Below are positions 32,117 through 40,451 of a stretch of 64,000 nucleotides of DNA, one piece after another; within the stretch, counting starts at the first letter, position 1, and every line of letters begins with the position of its first letter. A model generated the notes under the pieces. The model was not told where the DNA came from. It worked only from the letters and a program-made list of their open reading frames with translations, and searched no databases. The stretch lies in contig CAYQMN010000010.1 of NCBI GenBank assembly GCA_964418695.1, positions 51,366 through 115,365 of the forward strand, read 5' to 3'. This DNA is from Prado023 sp964418695. Its GTDB lineage: Bacteria; Actinomycetota; Actinomycetes; S36-B12; CAIYMF01. The translations under genes and the position numbers were made by a program.

Positions 32117-33409
32117 GTGGCCGTGGACCTCGCTGCCGCGGCAGCCCCCTCCCAGAAGGTCGTGGACCGCACCAACCGTCGCTGGGCGCTCGGCTTCGTG
32201 ATCGCCGCGCTCGGGCTGTGGGCGTTCTACAAGTTCGGTCTGGCGCAGATGCCGACCGGCGTGCAGGAGCAGTTCCAGCGCTGGCTGCCGCTGACCGCCG
32301 TGAACGAGGCGATCGTCTGGGTGGTCTGCGCGATCGGCCTGAACATCGTGGTCGGCTATGCCGGCCTGCTGGACCTGGGCTTCGTCGCGTTCTGGGCCAT
32401 CGGCGGCTACTGCGCCGGCTGGTTCATGAGCTCGTTCTTCTACTCGGCGAACGTCCACTTCCTCAGCGCCGCTCCGCCGGGCTCGCCGGGCATCCACATC
32501 AACTGGTGGCTGGTGCTGGTGCTGGCCGGCGCGATCTGCGCCTTCATGGGCATCCTGATCGGCGCCCCGACGCTGCGCCTGAAGAGCGACTACCTGGCGA
32601 TCGTCACCCTCGGCTTCGGCGAGATCATCCCGCAGGTCTTCCTCAACGGCGACGACATCGCCGGGCACAACATCTCCAACGGCACGCAGGGCATCACGCC
32701 GCTGGACCCGATCGCCGTGGTGCCCGGCAGCAAGCCGCTCGGGCCGTTCGACCTGGACACGAAGTTCCTGCTGTTCGCTCTCGTGGTGGCCTTCGCGGTG
32801 TTCGTGTCGCTGCGCATCCGCGAGGGCCGGCTGGGGCGGGCGTGGCTGGCCATCCGCGAGGACGAGCTGGCCGCGTCGATGATGGGGGTGCCGCTCATGC
32901 GCTCCAAGCTGGCCGCGTACGCGGTGGGCGCCTTCATGGGCGGTCTGGGTGGCGTGGTCTTCGCCATCCACGTCAACGGGGTGTTCGCTGACCGGTTCAA
33001 CTTCTCCATCTCGATCGTGCTGCTGGCGATGGTCGTGCTCGGCGGCATGGGCAACGTGTGGGGGGTGATGGTCGGCGCGCTCATCCTGGCCTGGATCAAC
33101 TCCACCGGACTGCCGAAGCTGGGCGAGACGGTCAACGAGGCGCTGGGCACCCAGATCAACTTCCCGTCGTACAACTTCCTGCTCTTCGGCGGGATCCTGG
33201 TGCTGATGATGCTGTTCCGCCGGGAGGGCCTGATCCCCGAGACCCGCACGCGCCAGGTGCTCGCCGAGGCGGAGGCGGACGTCATCGCGGACGTCGAGCC
33301 CGAGGACATGGCCGCCACGCTGGCAGCCGAGGCCGGCGACGACTCGGGTGGGGGCGGGGGCTCCGGCAGCAAGCCCTTGAATGAATCGGGCGAGGGGGAG
33401 TCGAGGTGA
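32117..33409 (+). CDS. livM: Branched-chain amino acid ABC transporter permease LivM
   Basis: Second membrane subunit. 430 residues from a GTG two bases after livH; a second GTG two codons later is also possible. Conserved regions are AIGLNIVVGYAGLLDLGFVAFWAIGGY and RLKSDYLAIVTLGFGEII, then GRAWLAIREDELAASMMGV (coupling loop) and LGGMGNVWGVMVGALIL. The last 60 or so residues form an acidic Gly/Ser-rich cytoplasmic tail not needed for the fold. It overlaps livG by four bases. Confidence 0.95.
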   Translation: MAVDLAAAAAPSQKVVDRTNRRWALGFVIAALGLWAFYKFGLAQMPTGVQEQFQRWLPLTAVNEAIVWVVCAIGLNIVVGYAGLLDLGFVAFWAIGGYCAGWFMSSFFYSANVHFLSAAPPGSPGIHINWWLVLVLAGAICAFMGILIGAPTLRLKSDYLAIVTLGFGEIIPQVFLNGDDIAGHNISNGTQGITPLDPIAVVPGSKPLGPFDLDTKFLLFALVVAFAVFVSLRIREGRLGRAWLAIREDELAASMMGVPLMRSKLAAYAVGAFMGGLGGVVFAIHVNGVFADRFNFSISIVLLAMVVLGGMGNVWGVMVGALILAWINSTGLPKLGETVNEALGTQINFPSYNFLLFGGILVLMMLFRREGLIPETRTRQVLAEAEADVIADVEPEDMAATLAAEAGDDSGGGGGSGSKPLNESGEGESR

Positions 33410-34230
33410 GCACCGCACAGCCGGTCGCCGGGCCGGTCACCGAGGCGAGGGCGGCGCTGCGGGCCGAGGCGATCACGGTCCGCTTCGGCGGCCTCACCGC
33501 GGTCAAGTCGGTCGACTTCACCATCCCCGAGGGCAGCATCGTGTCGCTGATCGGCCCCAACGGGGCCGGCAAGACGACCTTCTTCAACGTCCTGACCGGC
33601 CTCTACAAGCCGGCCACCGGGCGCGTGCATCTGGGCGAGGACGACATCACCGGGCTCTCCCCGCACATCATCGCCTCGCGCGGCCTGGGCCGGACGTTTC
33701 AGAACATCCGGCTGTTCGGGCTGATGACCTCGGTCGAGAACGTGATGGTCGCCATGCACTCCCACATGCACGCCGGCGTCTTCGGCTCGGTGATCCGCAC
33801 GCCGCGGCAGCGCCGCGAGGAGCGGGCAGGGCGCGAGGCCGCGCACGAGCTGCTGGACTTCGTCGGCATCAAGGGCAAGGACGACGAGTACGCGCGCAAC
33901 CTCTCCTACGGCGACCAGCGCAGGCTCGAGGTCGCCCGGGCGCTCGCGCTGCGGCCCAAGGTGCTGCTCCTGGACGAGCCCACGGCCGGCATGAACCCCC
34001 AGGAGTCGGCGCGGTTCGGCGAGTTCGTCCACCGAGTGCGTGACGAGCGGCAGGTCTCGGTGCTGCTCATCGAGCACGACATGAGCGTGGTCATGCGGGT
34101 CAGCGAGCGGATCACGGTGCTGGACCGCGGCGCGAAGATCGCCGAGGGCCTGCCCGAGGAGATCAAGTCCAACCCGCAGGTGATCGAGGCGTATCTGGGC
34201 AAGACGGGCACGGAGGGCAGCGCACGATGA
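33406..34230 (+). CDS. livG: Branched-chain amino acid ABC transporter ATP-binding protein LivG
   Basis: Nucleotide-binding subunit. 274 residues from a GTG inside the livM stop. Walker A GPNGAGKTT, Q-loop FQNIRLF, the signature SYGDQRRLEVARAL (variant of LSGGQ), Walker B LLLDEPTAG and the switch His in LIEHDM. The C-terminal extension that typifies LivG, with YLGKTG, is present. Pairs with LivF as a heterodimer. It overlaps livF by four bases. Confidence 0.96.
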   Translation: MSTAQPVAGPVTEARAALRAEAITVRFGGLTAVKSVDFTIPEGSIVSLIGPNGAGKTTFFNVLTGLYKPATGRVHLGEDDITGLSPHIIASRGLGRTFQNIRLFGLMTSVENVMVAMHSHMHAGVFGSVIRTPRQRREERAGREAAHELLDFVGIKGKDDEYARNLSYGDQRRLEVARALALRPKVLLLDEPTAGMNPQESARFGEFVHRVRDERQVSVLLIEHDMSVVMRVSERITVLDRGAKIAEGLPEEIKSNPQVIEAYLGKTGTEGSAR

Positions 34231-34958
34231 GCGAGGTGATGCAGGGCTCCCCGCTGCTGCAGGTCGATGCGATCAGCGTCTACTACGGCAACATCGCCGC
34301 GGTGAAGGGGCTGAGCATCACGGTCCCGGCCAACGCGATCGTGACGCTGATCGGCTCCAACGGGGCCGGGAAGTCCACCACGCTGCGGACCATCTCCGGG
34401 CTCATGCACCCGAAGACCGGCACCATCACCTTCGACGGGCAGAACACCACCCGGGCGCCGGGTCACGAGCTGGTCCACCGCGGCATGGCGCACAGTCCCG
34501 AGGGCCGGCGGATCTTCCCGCGCATGACCGTCGACGAGAACCTCGAGCTGGGCGCGTTCACCCGATCGGACAAGGCCGAGATCGCCGCCGACCGGGAGAT
34601 GGTCCTGGATCTGTTCCCGCGGCTGGCCGAGCGGATCGGCCAGAAGGCCGGCACCTTGTCCGGCGGCGAGCAGCAGATGCTCGCGGTCGGCCGGGCGCTC
34701 ATGGCCAAGCCCAAGCTGCTGCTGCTCGACGAGCCGTCGATGGGGCTGGCCCCGGTGCTGGTCGACCTGATCTTCGACACGATCGAGAAGATCCGCGAGC
34801 AGGGCCTGACGATCCTGCTGGTCGAGCAGAACGCTCTGGCCGCGCTGCGGATCGCGGACTACGCGTACGTGCTGGAGTCGGGATCGCTCAAGCTGGAGGG
34901 CCCAGCCCAGGAGCTGGCCGAGCACGACGACGTGACCAAGGCGTACCTGGGCGGCTGA
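34227..34958 (+). CDS. livF: Branched-chain amino acid ABC transporter ATP-binding protein LivF
   Basis: Second nucleotide-binding subunit. 243 residues. Walker A GSNGAGKST, the conserved AHSPEGRRIFPRMTVDENL, signature TLSGGEQQMLAVGRAL, Walker B LLLDEPSMGLAP, and LLVEQNALAAL with Gln in the usual switch-His region, as expected for LivF. The gene closes the livKHMGF cassette. The next gene (DUF554) points toward it, and the tail-to-tail gap contains a tandem repeat. Confidence 0.96.
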   Translation: MSEVMQGSPLLQVDAISVYYGNIAAVKGLSITVPANAIVTLIGSNGAGKSTTLRTISGLMHPKTGTITFDGQNTTRAPGHELVHRGMAHSPEGRRIFPRMTVDENLELGAFTRSDKAEIAADREMVLDLFPRLAERIGQKAGTLSGGEQQMLAVGRALMAKPKLLLLDEPSMGLAPVLVDLIFDTIEKIREQGLTILLVEQNALAALRIADYAYVLESGSLKLEGPAQELAEHDDVTKAYLGG

Positions 34959-34979
34959 CCCCGCGCGCCCCTCGCCGGT

Positions 34980-35060
34980 CCCGTCCGGGCGGTCGCTCAG
35001 CCCGTCCGGACGGTCGCTCAGCCCGTCAGGGCGGTCGCTCAGCCCGTCAGGGCGGCGACC
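34980..35060. repeat. 21-bp tandem repeat copying the 3' end of the DUF554 gene
   Basis: Three full copies (34980-35000, 35001-35021, 35022-35042) and a fourth partial copy that is the real gene end. The repeat unit corresponds to the last seven codons including the stop of the minus-strand DUF554 gene, so the gene end has been duplicated downstream of its own stop. Copy 2 contains the perfect 12-bp palindrome CCGTCCGGACGG. Confidence 0.85.
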
Positions 35061-35902
35061 AGCGCGGTCAGCACCGGCGCGACCAGGAGCGCGGGGGTCA
35101 GGTCGCCCACGGGGACCTGGCGGAGTCGCAGCAGCCGCAGGCTGATCCCGACCAGGAGCAGCCCGCCGGTGGCGGCCAGCATGCAGACCTGCGCGTCGGA
35201 CAGGACCGACCCGAGTGCCCAGCCGACCAGCGTCAGGCTGCCCTGGTAGATCCCCACGACGATCGCGCTGGCCGCCACCCCCCAGCCCAGGCTCGCGGCG
35301 AACGCGATGGCGGCGAACCCGTCCAGGATCGATTTGAGCGCGAGCTGGTCGATGCCCTGCCCGAGCCCGTCGGACAGCGATCCCAGGATGGCCAGCGGGC
35401 CGACGCAGAAGACCAGCGACGCGGTCACGAACCCCTCGACGAACGTGGAGGGGCGGGTGGCGGTGCGGACTCCACCCGGCGGCTCGGCCAGGGCCGGGCC
35501 GGAGGTGTCGGCCGCGGCGCGCGGGTCGTCCCGAGGGGCCGGGGCGGCGGGGTCGCTCAGGGCGCCGTCGATGTCGACGTCCGGTGGGCTGCCGCCGAAC
35601 CGGGTGCGCAGCGACTCGCCGACCTGCTCCAGGCGCGTCTCGATGCCCAGCAGCGAGCCGATGATCCCGCCGATCAGCACCGAGCCCAGGACGATGAGCA
35701 CGCCCGCGGAGCCCACGGCGGCCCGCACGTCGTCGTCGAGCACGGCCGCGGCCGAGAGGGCGGCCACCAGCAGCACGACCAGGCCGAGGCCGTCGGTGAC
35801 CACGTCCCGGGTGCGCTGGGGCAGCCGATGGCCCAGCGCGACGCCGATCGCGGACCCGACCAGGATCGCGAGGACATTGACGACCGTGCCCAGGCCGATC
35901 AT
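35039..35902 (-). CDS. DUF554 integral membrane protein
   Basis: 287 residues with about seven spans. It fits DUF554 (YdfK-type): GLGTVVNVLAILVGSAIGVALG at the start, VLIVLGSVLIGGIIGSLLGIE, FVEGFVTASLVFCVGPLAILGSLSDGL, LKSILDGFAAIAFAASLGWGV, and MLAATGGLLLVGISLRLLRL. A hydrophilic Asp/Ala/Pro-rich insertion (about residues 107-152) separates the third span from the rest. Possible transport role, substrate unknown. The last residues, ALTG, are encoded by the tandem repeat unit. Confidence 0.88.
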   Translation of the reverse strand: MIGLGTVVNVLAILVGSAIGVALGHRLPQRTRDVVTDGLGLVVLLVAALSAAAVLDDDVRAAVGSAGVLIVLGSVLIGGIIGSLLGIETRLEQVGESLRTRFGGSPPDVDIDGALSDPAAPAPRDDPRAAADTSGPALAEPPGGVRTATRPSTFVEGFVTASLVFCVGPLAILGSLSDGLGQGIDQLALKSILDGFAAIAFAASLGWGVAASAIVVGIYQGSLTLVGWALGSVLSDAQVCMLAATGGLLLVGISLRLLRLRQVPVGDLTPALLVAPVLTALVAALTG

Positions 35903-36002
35903 CAGGCCCGCCCTCGGTCGGTCTCAGCGAGCGTCGAGCGGCTCGATGCCCACGCGGGTGTCGGTCCCGCGATACTCACGGGGGTGGGGTGGCCCGGTGC
36001 GC

Positions 36003-36467
36003 TCACGCGTCGCGCAGCAGGCACGTCAGCCGAGCCGTGCAGATCGGGCGCTCCTGGTCGTCGACGATGCGGATGTCGTAGGCGGCCACGGTCCGGCCCA
36101 GCGACAGCGCCGTGGCGGTCCCGGTCACGTATCCCTCGCGGACCGACCGGTGGTGCGTGCAGCTGAGCTCCAGGCCCAGGCTGATCCGGCCCGGGCCCGC
36201 CTGCAGGAACGCGGCGATGGAGCCCAGGGTCTCGGCCAGCACGGCCGACGCCCCGCCGTGCAGGATCCCGTAGGGCTGGGTGTTGCCCGCGACCGGCATC
36301 CGGCCGACCGTGCGCTGGGGGGAGGCCTCCAGGATCTCGATCCCCATCCGCTCGCTGAGCGACCCGACCGGGGTCAGGGCGGGGTCCGGCGCGGGGTCGG
36401 CGGAAGCGGGATGGGCGGCCTCCTGCGCGCCGATCGTCGGGGTGCTCGGGCTGCGGTCGGCGGACAT
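36003..36467 (-). CDS. PaaI-family hotdog thioesterase
   Basis: Acyl-CoA thioesterase of the PaaI/YdiI type. 154 residues. After a disordered N-terminus (about 1-35), SLSERMGIEILEASPQRTVGRMPV leads to the active-site motif YGILHGGASAVLAETLGS (His-Gly-Gly with the catalytic Glu in the helix), then GLELSCTHHRSVREGYVTG. Such enzymes hydrolyse aryl- or acyl-CoA; some actinobacterial members act on DHNA-CoA in menaquinone synthesis, but no men gene is near, so the substrate is open. Start set by -10 spacing. Confidence 0.9.
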   Translation of the reverse strand: MSADRSPSTPTIGAQEAAHPASADPAPDPALTPVGSLSERMGIEILEASPQRTVGRMPVAGNTQPYGILHGGASAVLAETLGSIAAFLQAGPGRISLGLELSCTHHRSVREGYVTGTATALSLGRTVAAYDIRIVDDQERPICTARLTCLLRDA

Positions 36468-36474
36468 GGGCGCC

Positions 36475-36480
36475 AGACTA
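36475..36480 (-). promoter_or_regulatory. -10-like hexamer at a leaderless start (thioesterase)
   Basis: TAGTCT on the minus strand, 7 nt before the ATG whose first base is 36467. Confidence 0.5.
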
Positions 36481-36682
36481 GAGCCCGGCCGCCGATCCCG
36501 CGGCGGGCGCCCGCGTCGCGGTCTGCTCGACCTGTCGTCCAGGTGCAGCGCTGCAAGGCCGGGCGCCGCAGCTGGAGCCCTCTGTTGACCTTGGAGGTCG
36601 CGCGACCTCGGCAGGGGCGGCGGTGGCCCGAGCCGGCTTGGGGGCATCCCCAGCGTCGGCAAGCGGTGTCGGTGGGCGCGGC

Positions 36683-36688
36683 TACGAT
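36683..36688 (+). promoter_or_regulatory. -10-like hexamer at a leaderless start (polA)
   Basis: TACGAT is followed by 7 nt and the GTG at 36696. It shares the 228-bp divergent gap with the thioesterase promoter. Confidence 0.5.
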
Positions 36689-36695
36689 CACGCGG

Positions 36696-39383
36696 GTGAG
36701 TGCTCCCACCGCCCCGGACCAGCCCCGCCTGCTCCTGCTCGACGGGCATTCGCTGGCCTATCGCGCGTTCTACGCCCTGCCCGTGGAGAACTTCACGACC
36801 ACGACGGGTCAGGCCACGAACGCCGTCTACGGGTTCACGTCCATGCTCATCAACGCACTGCGCGACGAGCAGCCCACGCACGTCGTGGTGGCCTTCGACG
36901 TCTCGCGGGAGACGTTCCGCACGCAGCGCTTCCCGGAGTACAAGGCCAACCGCTCCACGTCGCCGGACGAGTTCCGCGGGCAGGTGGAGCTCATCAAGCA
37001 GGTGCTCGACGCACTGCGGATCAGCAGTGTGGAGGTGCCCGGCTACGAGGCCGACGACATCATCGCCACCCTGGCCGCGCAGGCGCGCGAGGCCGGGATG
37101 CAGACGCTCATCATCACCGGTGACCGCGACAGCTTCCAGCTCGTGGACGAGTCCACCACCGTGCTGTACCCGCGCCGCGGCGTCTCGGACCTGGCGCGGA
37201 TGACGCCGCAGGCGGTGTTCGACCGCTACGGCCTGACCCCCACCCAGTACCCGGACTTCGCCGCCCTGCGCGGGGACCCCAGCGACAACCTGCCCTCGAT
37301 CCCGTCGGTGGGGGAGAAGACCGCGATCAAGTGGATCGCCCAGTACGGCTCCCTCGGCGAGCTCATCGGCCACGCCGGCGAGGTGAAGGGCAGGGTGGGC
37401 GAGGCGCTGCGGGCCCATCTGGGCCAGGTCGAGACCAACCGCGCGCTCACCGAGCTGGTCGCCGACGTTCCGCTGCCCTTCGGCGTGGCGGACGCCGAGC
37501 GTCAGCCGTTCGAGCGCGCCGACATCCACGGGGTGTTCGACGCCCTGCAGTTCCGGGTGCTGCGCGACCGGCTGTTCGAGACCCTGCCCGACGCGGCGGC
37601 GCCGGCGCAGGGCGGCACGCCCGGCCCGCAGGTCGAGGTCGCCCTCGCCGATGCGGGCCAGCTGCGCGGCTGGCTGGAGCGCGTCCAGGGCCCCGTCGGG
37701 CTCTGGGTGCGGGGGACCTGGGGGGCCGGGACCGGCACGGTCAGCGCCCTGGGGCTGGCGGCGGGCGACGATGTCCTGGCCGTCGACGCCGAGATCCTCG
37801 ACGGCGACGACGACGCGGCGCTGGCTGCGTGGCTGGCCGATCCGGCGCGCGGCAAGGTCCTGCACGATGCGAACGGGCCGATGCTGGCCCTGCGCGCGCG
37901 GGGGTGGCCGCTGTCCGGGCTGGCCGGCGACACCGCGCTGGCCGCCTACGTCGTGCTGCCCGGCCAGCGGACGTTCGACCTGGCCGACCTGGTCCCCAGG
38001 TTCCTGCATCGGGATCTGCCCACACCCCGGCCCGAGCAGGGGCAGCTCAGCCTCGGCGGGGTCGACGAGGCCGACGCGCTGGTCGAGGCCGGCATCCACG
38101 CGCACGCGACGCTGGCCCTGCACGAGGTGCTGCTCGACGAGGTGGCCAAGCGCGGCGGGGCGACGCTGCTGCGCGAGGTGGAGCTGCCGCTGGTCAGCCT
38201 GCTGGTGCAGCTGCAGGCCGCCGGGATCGCCGTGGACATCGCGCTGCTCGCCGAGCTGGAGGCCGAGTTTGCCGCCGACGTGGCGCGCGCCGAGTCCGAC
38301 GCCCACGAGATCGTCGGGCGGTCGTTCAACCTGGGCTCGCCCAAGCAGCTGCAGGAGATCCTGTTCGGCGACTTCGCCATGCCCAAGACCAAGCGGATCA
38401 AGACCGGCTACACCACCGACGCCGCGGCTCTGGAGGCGCTCTACGCCACGAGCCCGCACCCGGTGCTGGAGGCGATCCTGCGGTTCCGCGACGCCAGCCG
38501 GCTACGCCAGACCGTGGCCGGGCTCCTGCCGCTGGCCGACGCCGTGGGCCGGGTGCACACCACGTTCAACCAGACCATCGCGGCCACCGGCCGGCTGTCC
38601 AGCACTGAGCCGAACCTGCAGAACATCCCGGTCCGCACCGAGGCCGGCCGGCGCATCCGCGAGGCGTTCGTCGTCGGCGCCGGGTTCGAGGCGCTGATGA
38701 CCGCGGACTACTCGCAGATCGAGATGCGGATCATGGCCCACCTCTGCGAGGACGAGGGCCTGATCGAGGCGTTCCACTCCGGCGAGGACCTGCACACGAC
38801 CGTCGCGTCGCGGGTGTTCGCGGTGCCGCGCGACTCGGTCGACGCCGAGATGCGCCGGCGGATCAAGGCCATGTCCTACGGACTGGCCTACGGCCTGAGC
38901 GCGTTCGGGCTGGGCCAGCAGCTGGGGGTCCCGCCGGCCGAGGCCAAGCTGCTCATGGAGGAGTACTTCCAGCGTTTCGGCGGGGTGCGCGACTACTTGA
39001 CCGGGGTGGTCGCCCAGGCCCGGTTGACCGGCTACACCGAGACCCTGCTGGGCCGGCGTCGCTACCTGCCCGACCTGACCAGCGACAACCGGCAGCGCCG
39101 CGAGATGGCCGAGCGGATGGCCCTGAACGCCCCCATCCAGGGCTCGGCCGCCGACATCATCAAGGTCGCGATGCTGCGCGTGGACCAGGCGCTGCGCGAG
39201 GCCGGCATGGTCACCCGGATGCTGCTGCAGGTCCACGACGAGCTCGTGCTGGAAGTGGGCGCCGGGGAGTCCGAGGCGGCCGCGCAGGTGGTGCGTGAGG
39301 CGATGACCGGGGCGGTCCAGCTGCGCGTGCCGCTGGAGGTGTCCGTCGGTCTGGGCCCCTCGTGGCAGGCGGCCGCGCACTGA
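36696..39383 (+). CDS. polA: DNA polymerase I
   Basis: Repair and Okazaki-fragment polymerase. 895 residues from GTG 36696 (N-terminus SAPTAPDQPRLLLLDGHSLAYRAFYALP). Three parts: 5' nuclease (about 1-300) with YEADDIIATLA, ITGDRDSFQLV and GDPSDNLPSIPSVGEKTA; a 3'-5' exonuclease-like domain (about 310-490) where the DxE motif is absent (GLWVRGTWG at that strand), so no proofreading is expected, as in other actinobacterial PolA; and the polymerase domain, with motif A TADYSQIEMRI (about 668), motif B RRIKAMSYGLAYG and motif C LLQVHDELVLEV (about 845). It overlaps the following DUF3068 gene by one base. Confidence 0.98.
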   Translation: MSAPTAPDQPRLLLLDGHSLAYRAFYALPVENFTTTTGQATNAVYGFTSMLINALRDEQPTHVVVAFDVSRETFRTQRFPEYKANRSTSPDEFRGQVELIKQVLDALRISSVEVPGYEADDIIATLAAQAREAGMQTLIITGDRDSFQLVDESTTVLYPRRGVSDLARMTPQAVFDRYGLTPTQYPDFAALRGDPSDNLPSIPSVGEKTAIKWIAQYGSLGELIGHAGEVKGRVGEALRAHLGQVETNRALTELVADVPLPFGVADAERQPFERADIHGVFDALQFRVLRDRLFETLPDAAAPAQGGTPGPQVEVALADAGQLRGWLERVQGPVGLWVRGTWGAGTGTVSALGLAAGDDVLAVDAEILDGDDDAALAAWLADPARGKVLHDANGPMLALRARGWPLSGLAGDTALAAYVVLPGQRTFDLADLVPRFLHRDLPTPRPEQGQLSLGGVDEADALVEAGIHAHATLALHEVLLDEVAKRGGATLLREVELPLVSLLVQLQAAGIAVDIALLAELEAEFAADVARAESDAHEIVGRSFNLGSPKQLQEILFGDFAMPKTKRIKTGYTTDAAALEALYATSPHPVLEAILRFRDASRLRQTVAGLLPLADAVGRVHTTFNQTIAATGRLSSTEPNLQNIPVRTEAGRRIREAFVVGAGFEALMTADYSQIEMRIMAHLCEDEGLIEAFHSGEDLHTTVASRVFAVPRDSVDAEMRRRIKAMSYGLAYGLSAFGLGQQLGVPPAEAKLLMEEYFQRFGGVRDYLTGVVAQARLTGYTETLLGRRRYLPDLTSDNRQRREMAERMALNAPIQGSAADIIKVAMLRVDQALREAGMVTRMLLQVHDELVLEVGAGESEAAAQVVREAMTGAVQLRVPLEVSVGLGPSWQAAAH

Positions 39384-40408
39384 TGGGCAGTTCGAAGCAC
39401 CGGCGCCGGCGGCACGCCGGAGCCATCCTGGGCATCCTCCTGGTGGGGGCCGCGCCGGTCCTTCGCCTGGGCGTGACCCCGCTGCTGGCCCAGAGCCCGG
39501 CGACGCCGGGCACGACCGCCTTCACCTCGGCGGGCACGGTCACCAGCCTGTTCGACGTCTCCGCCGCGCAGGACCAGCCCGAGCAGGTGCCGGTCAACGT
39601 CACGCGCACGGTGACGACCACCGGCGACCAGGAGGCCTCGGAGCAGGAGCAGACGGCCGGCTCCAACGTCGCCGTCACCGACACCGTGGAGCAGACGCTG
39701 ACCGCCGACGGCCGGCTCGTCGATCAGACGCAGGCCCGGCTGGCCGCCGACCGGCGCACCCAGGCCCTGGTGGACTGCTGCGGCGCGAGGGTCTCCGGGA
39801 CGACGTTCTCGATGGCTGGCGCCGGCAGCCCGCTGCGGCTGCCCTGGTTCACCCCGCAGGCGACCTACCCCTACCTGGACACCACGCTGATGGCGCCGGT
39901 CGAGATGGCCTACCTCGGCCATGACACGGTCGACGGCGCGGACACGCTGAAGTTCCAGCAGGCCACGGGGCCGACCGAGCTGGGCACGGTCCCGGTCCCG
40001 GGGGAGCTGATCGGCGAGGAAGGCACGGTCCGGCTGGCCCGCGCGTACTCGGTCAACCGCAGCCTGTGGGTGGACCCCACGACCGGGATCATCGTGCGCT
40101 CCAGCGAGCGGGTCCGCCAGACGCTGCGCGACGACTCCGGCCGCGACGTCGTGACCCTGCTGTCGATGACGCTGGGCAGCACCCCGGAGACCGAGGCGGC
40201 CCAGCTGCGCGCGGCTCGCGCCGAGGGGCGCCCGGTCTTGTGGGCGCACACCTACGGGCCGCTGCTGTGCCTGGCACTGGGCGTGCTGCTGCTGGTCGCG
40301 GTGGTCGTCGGGGCCGTGCTGCGGATGCGCGAGCGTCGTGTCGAGGAGGACTTCCCCGACGAGCTGGCCACGTTCGAGGACCTCCGGGAGACGTTCGACG
40401 AGCCGTAG
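39383..40408 (+). CDS. DUF3068 membrane-anchored extracytoplasmic protein (copy 1)
   Basis: 341 residues. Basic N-terminus (SSKHRRRRH), a first hydrophobic segment (AGAILGILLVGAAPVL), a large extracytoplasmic domain, and a C-terminal span (YGPLLCLALGVLLLVAVVVGAVL) followed by a cytoplasmic acidic tail. The DUF3068 domain has the paired-Cys motif VDCCGA and WFTPQATYPYLDTTLMAPVEM. The same layout and motifs occur in the second copy at 51860, so the two are paralogues. Databases sometimes call this family PorA-like porin; nothing visible supports a channel. Its start overlaps the polA stop, but the content links it to the envelope locus that follows. Confidence 0.85.
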   Translation: MGSSKHRRRRHAGAILGILLVGAAPVLRLGVTPLLAQSPATPGTTAFTSAGTVTSLFDVSAAQDQPEQVPVNVTRTVTTTGDQEASEQEQTAGSNVAVTDTVEQTLTADGRLVDQTQARLAADRRTQALVDCCGARVSGTTFSMAGAGSPLRLPWFTPQATYPYLDTTLMAPVEMAYLGHDTVDGADTLKFQQATGPTELGTVPVPGELIGEEGTVRLARAYSVNRSLWVDPTTGIIVRSSERVRQTLRDDSGRDVVTLLSMTLGSTPETEAAQLRAARAEGRPVLWAHTYGPLLCLALGVLLLVAVVVGAVLRMRERRVEEDFPDELATFEDLRETFDEP

Positions 40409-40419
40409 ACCAGGCGAAG

Positions 40420-40451
40420 GGGTCAGGGCGCGAGCGGGTCAGGGCGCGGGC
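40420..40451. repeat. 16-bp tandem duplication spanning a stop codon
   Basis: Two adjacent copies (40420-40435 and 40436-40451) with one mismatch. The second copy contains the last codons and stop of the minus-strand membrane protein gene; the first repeats them downstream. A 7-bp hairpin (40436-40442 with 40451-40457) could act as a weak terminator for both converging genes. Confidence 0.7.

Noticed and set aside
39383..40408. Name 'porin PorA' for the DUF3068 proteins
   Set aside because: Both copies have two membrane spans around a soluble domain; nothing visible indicates a pore. The label is kept as DUF3068.
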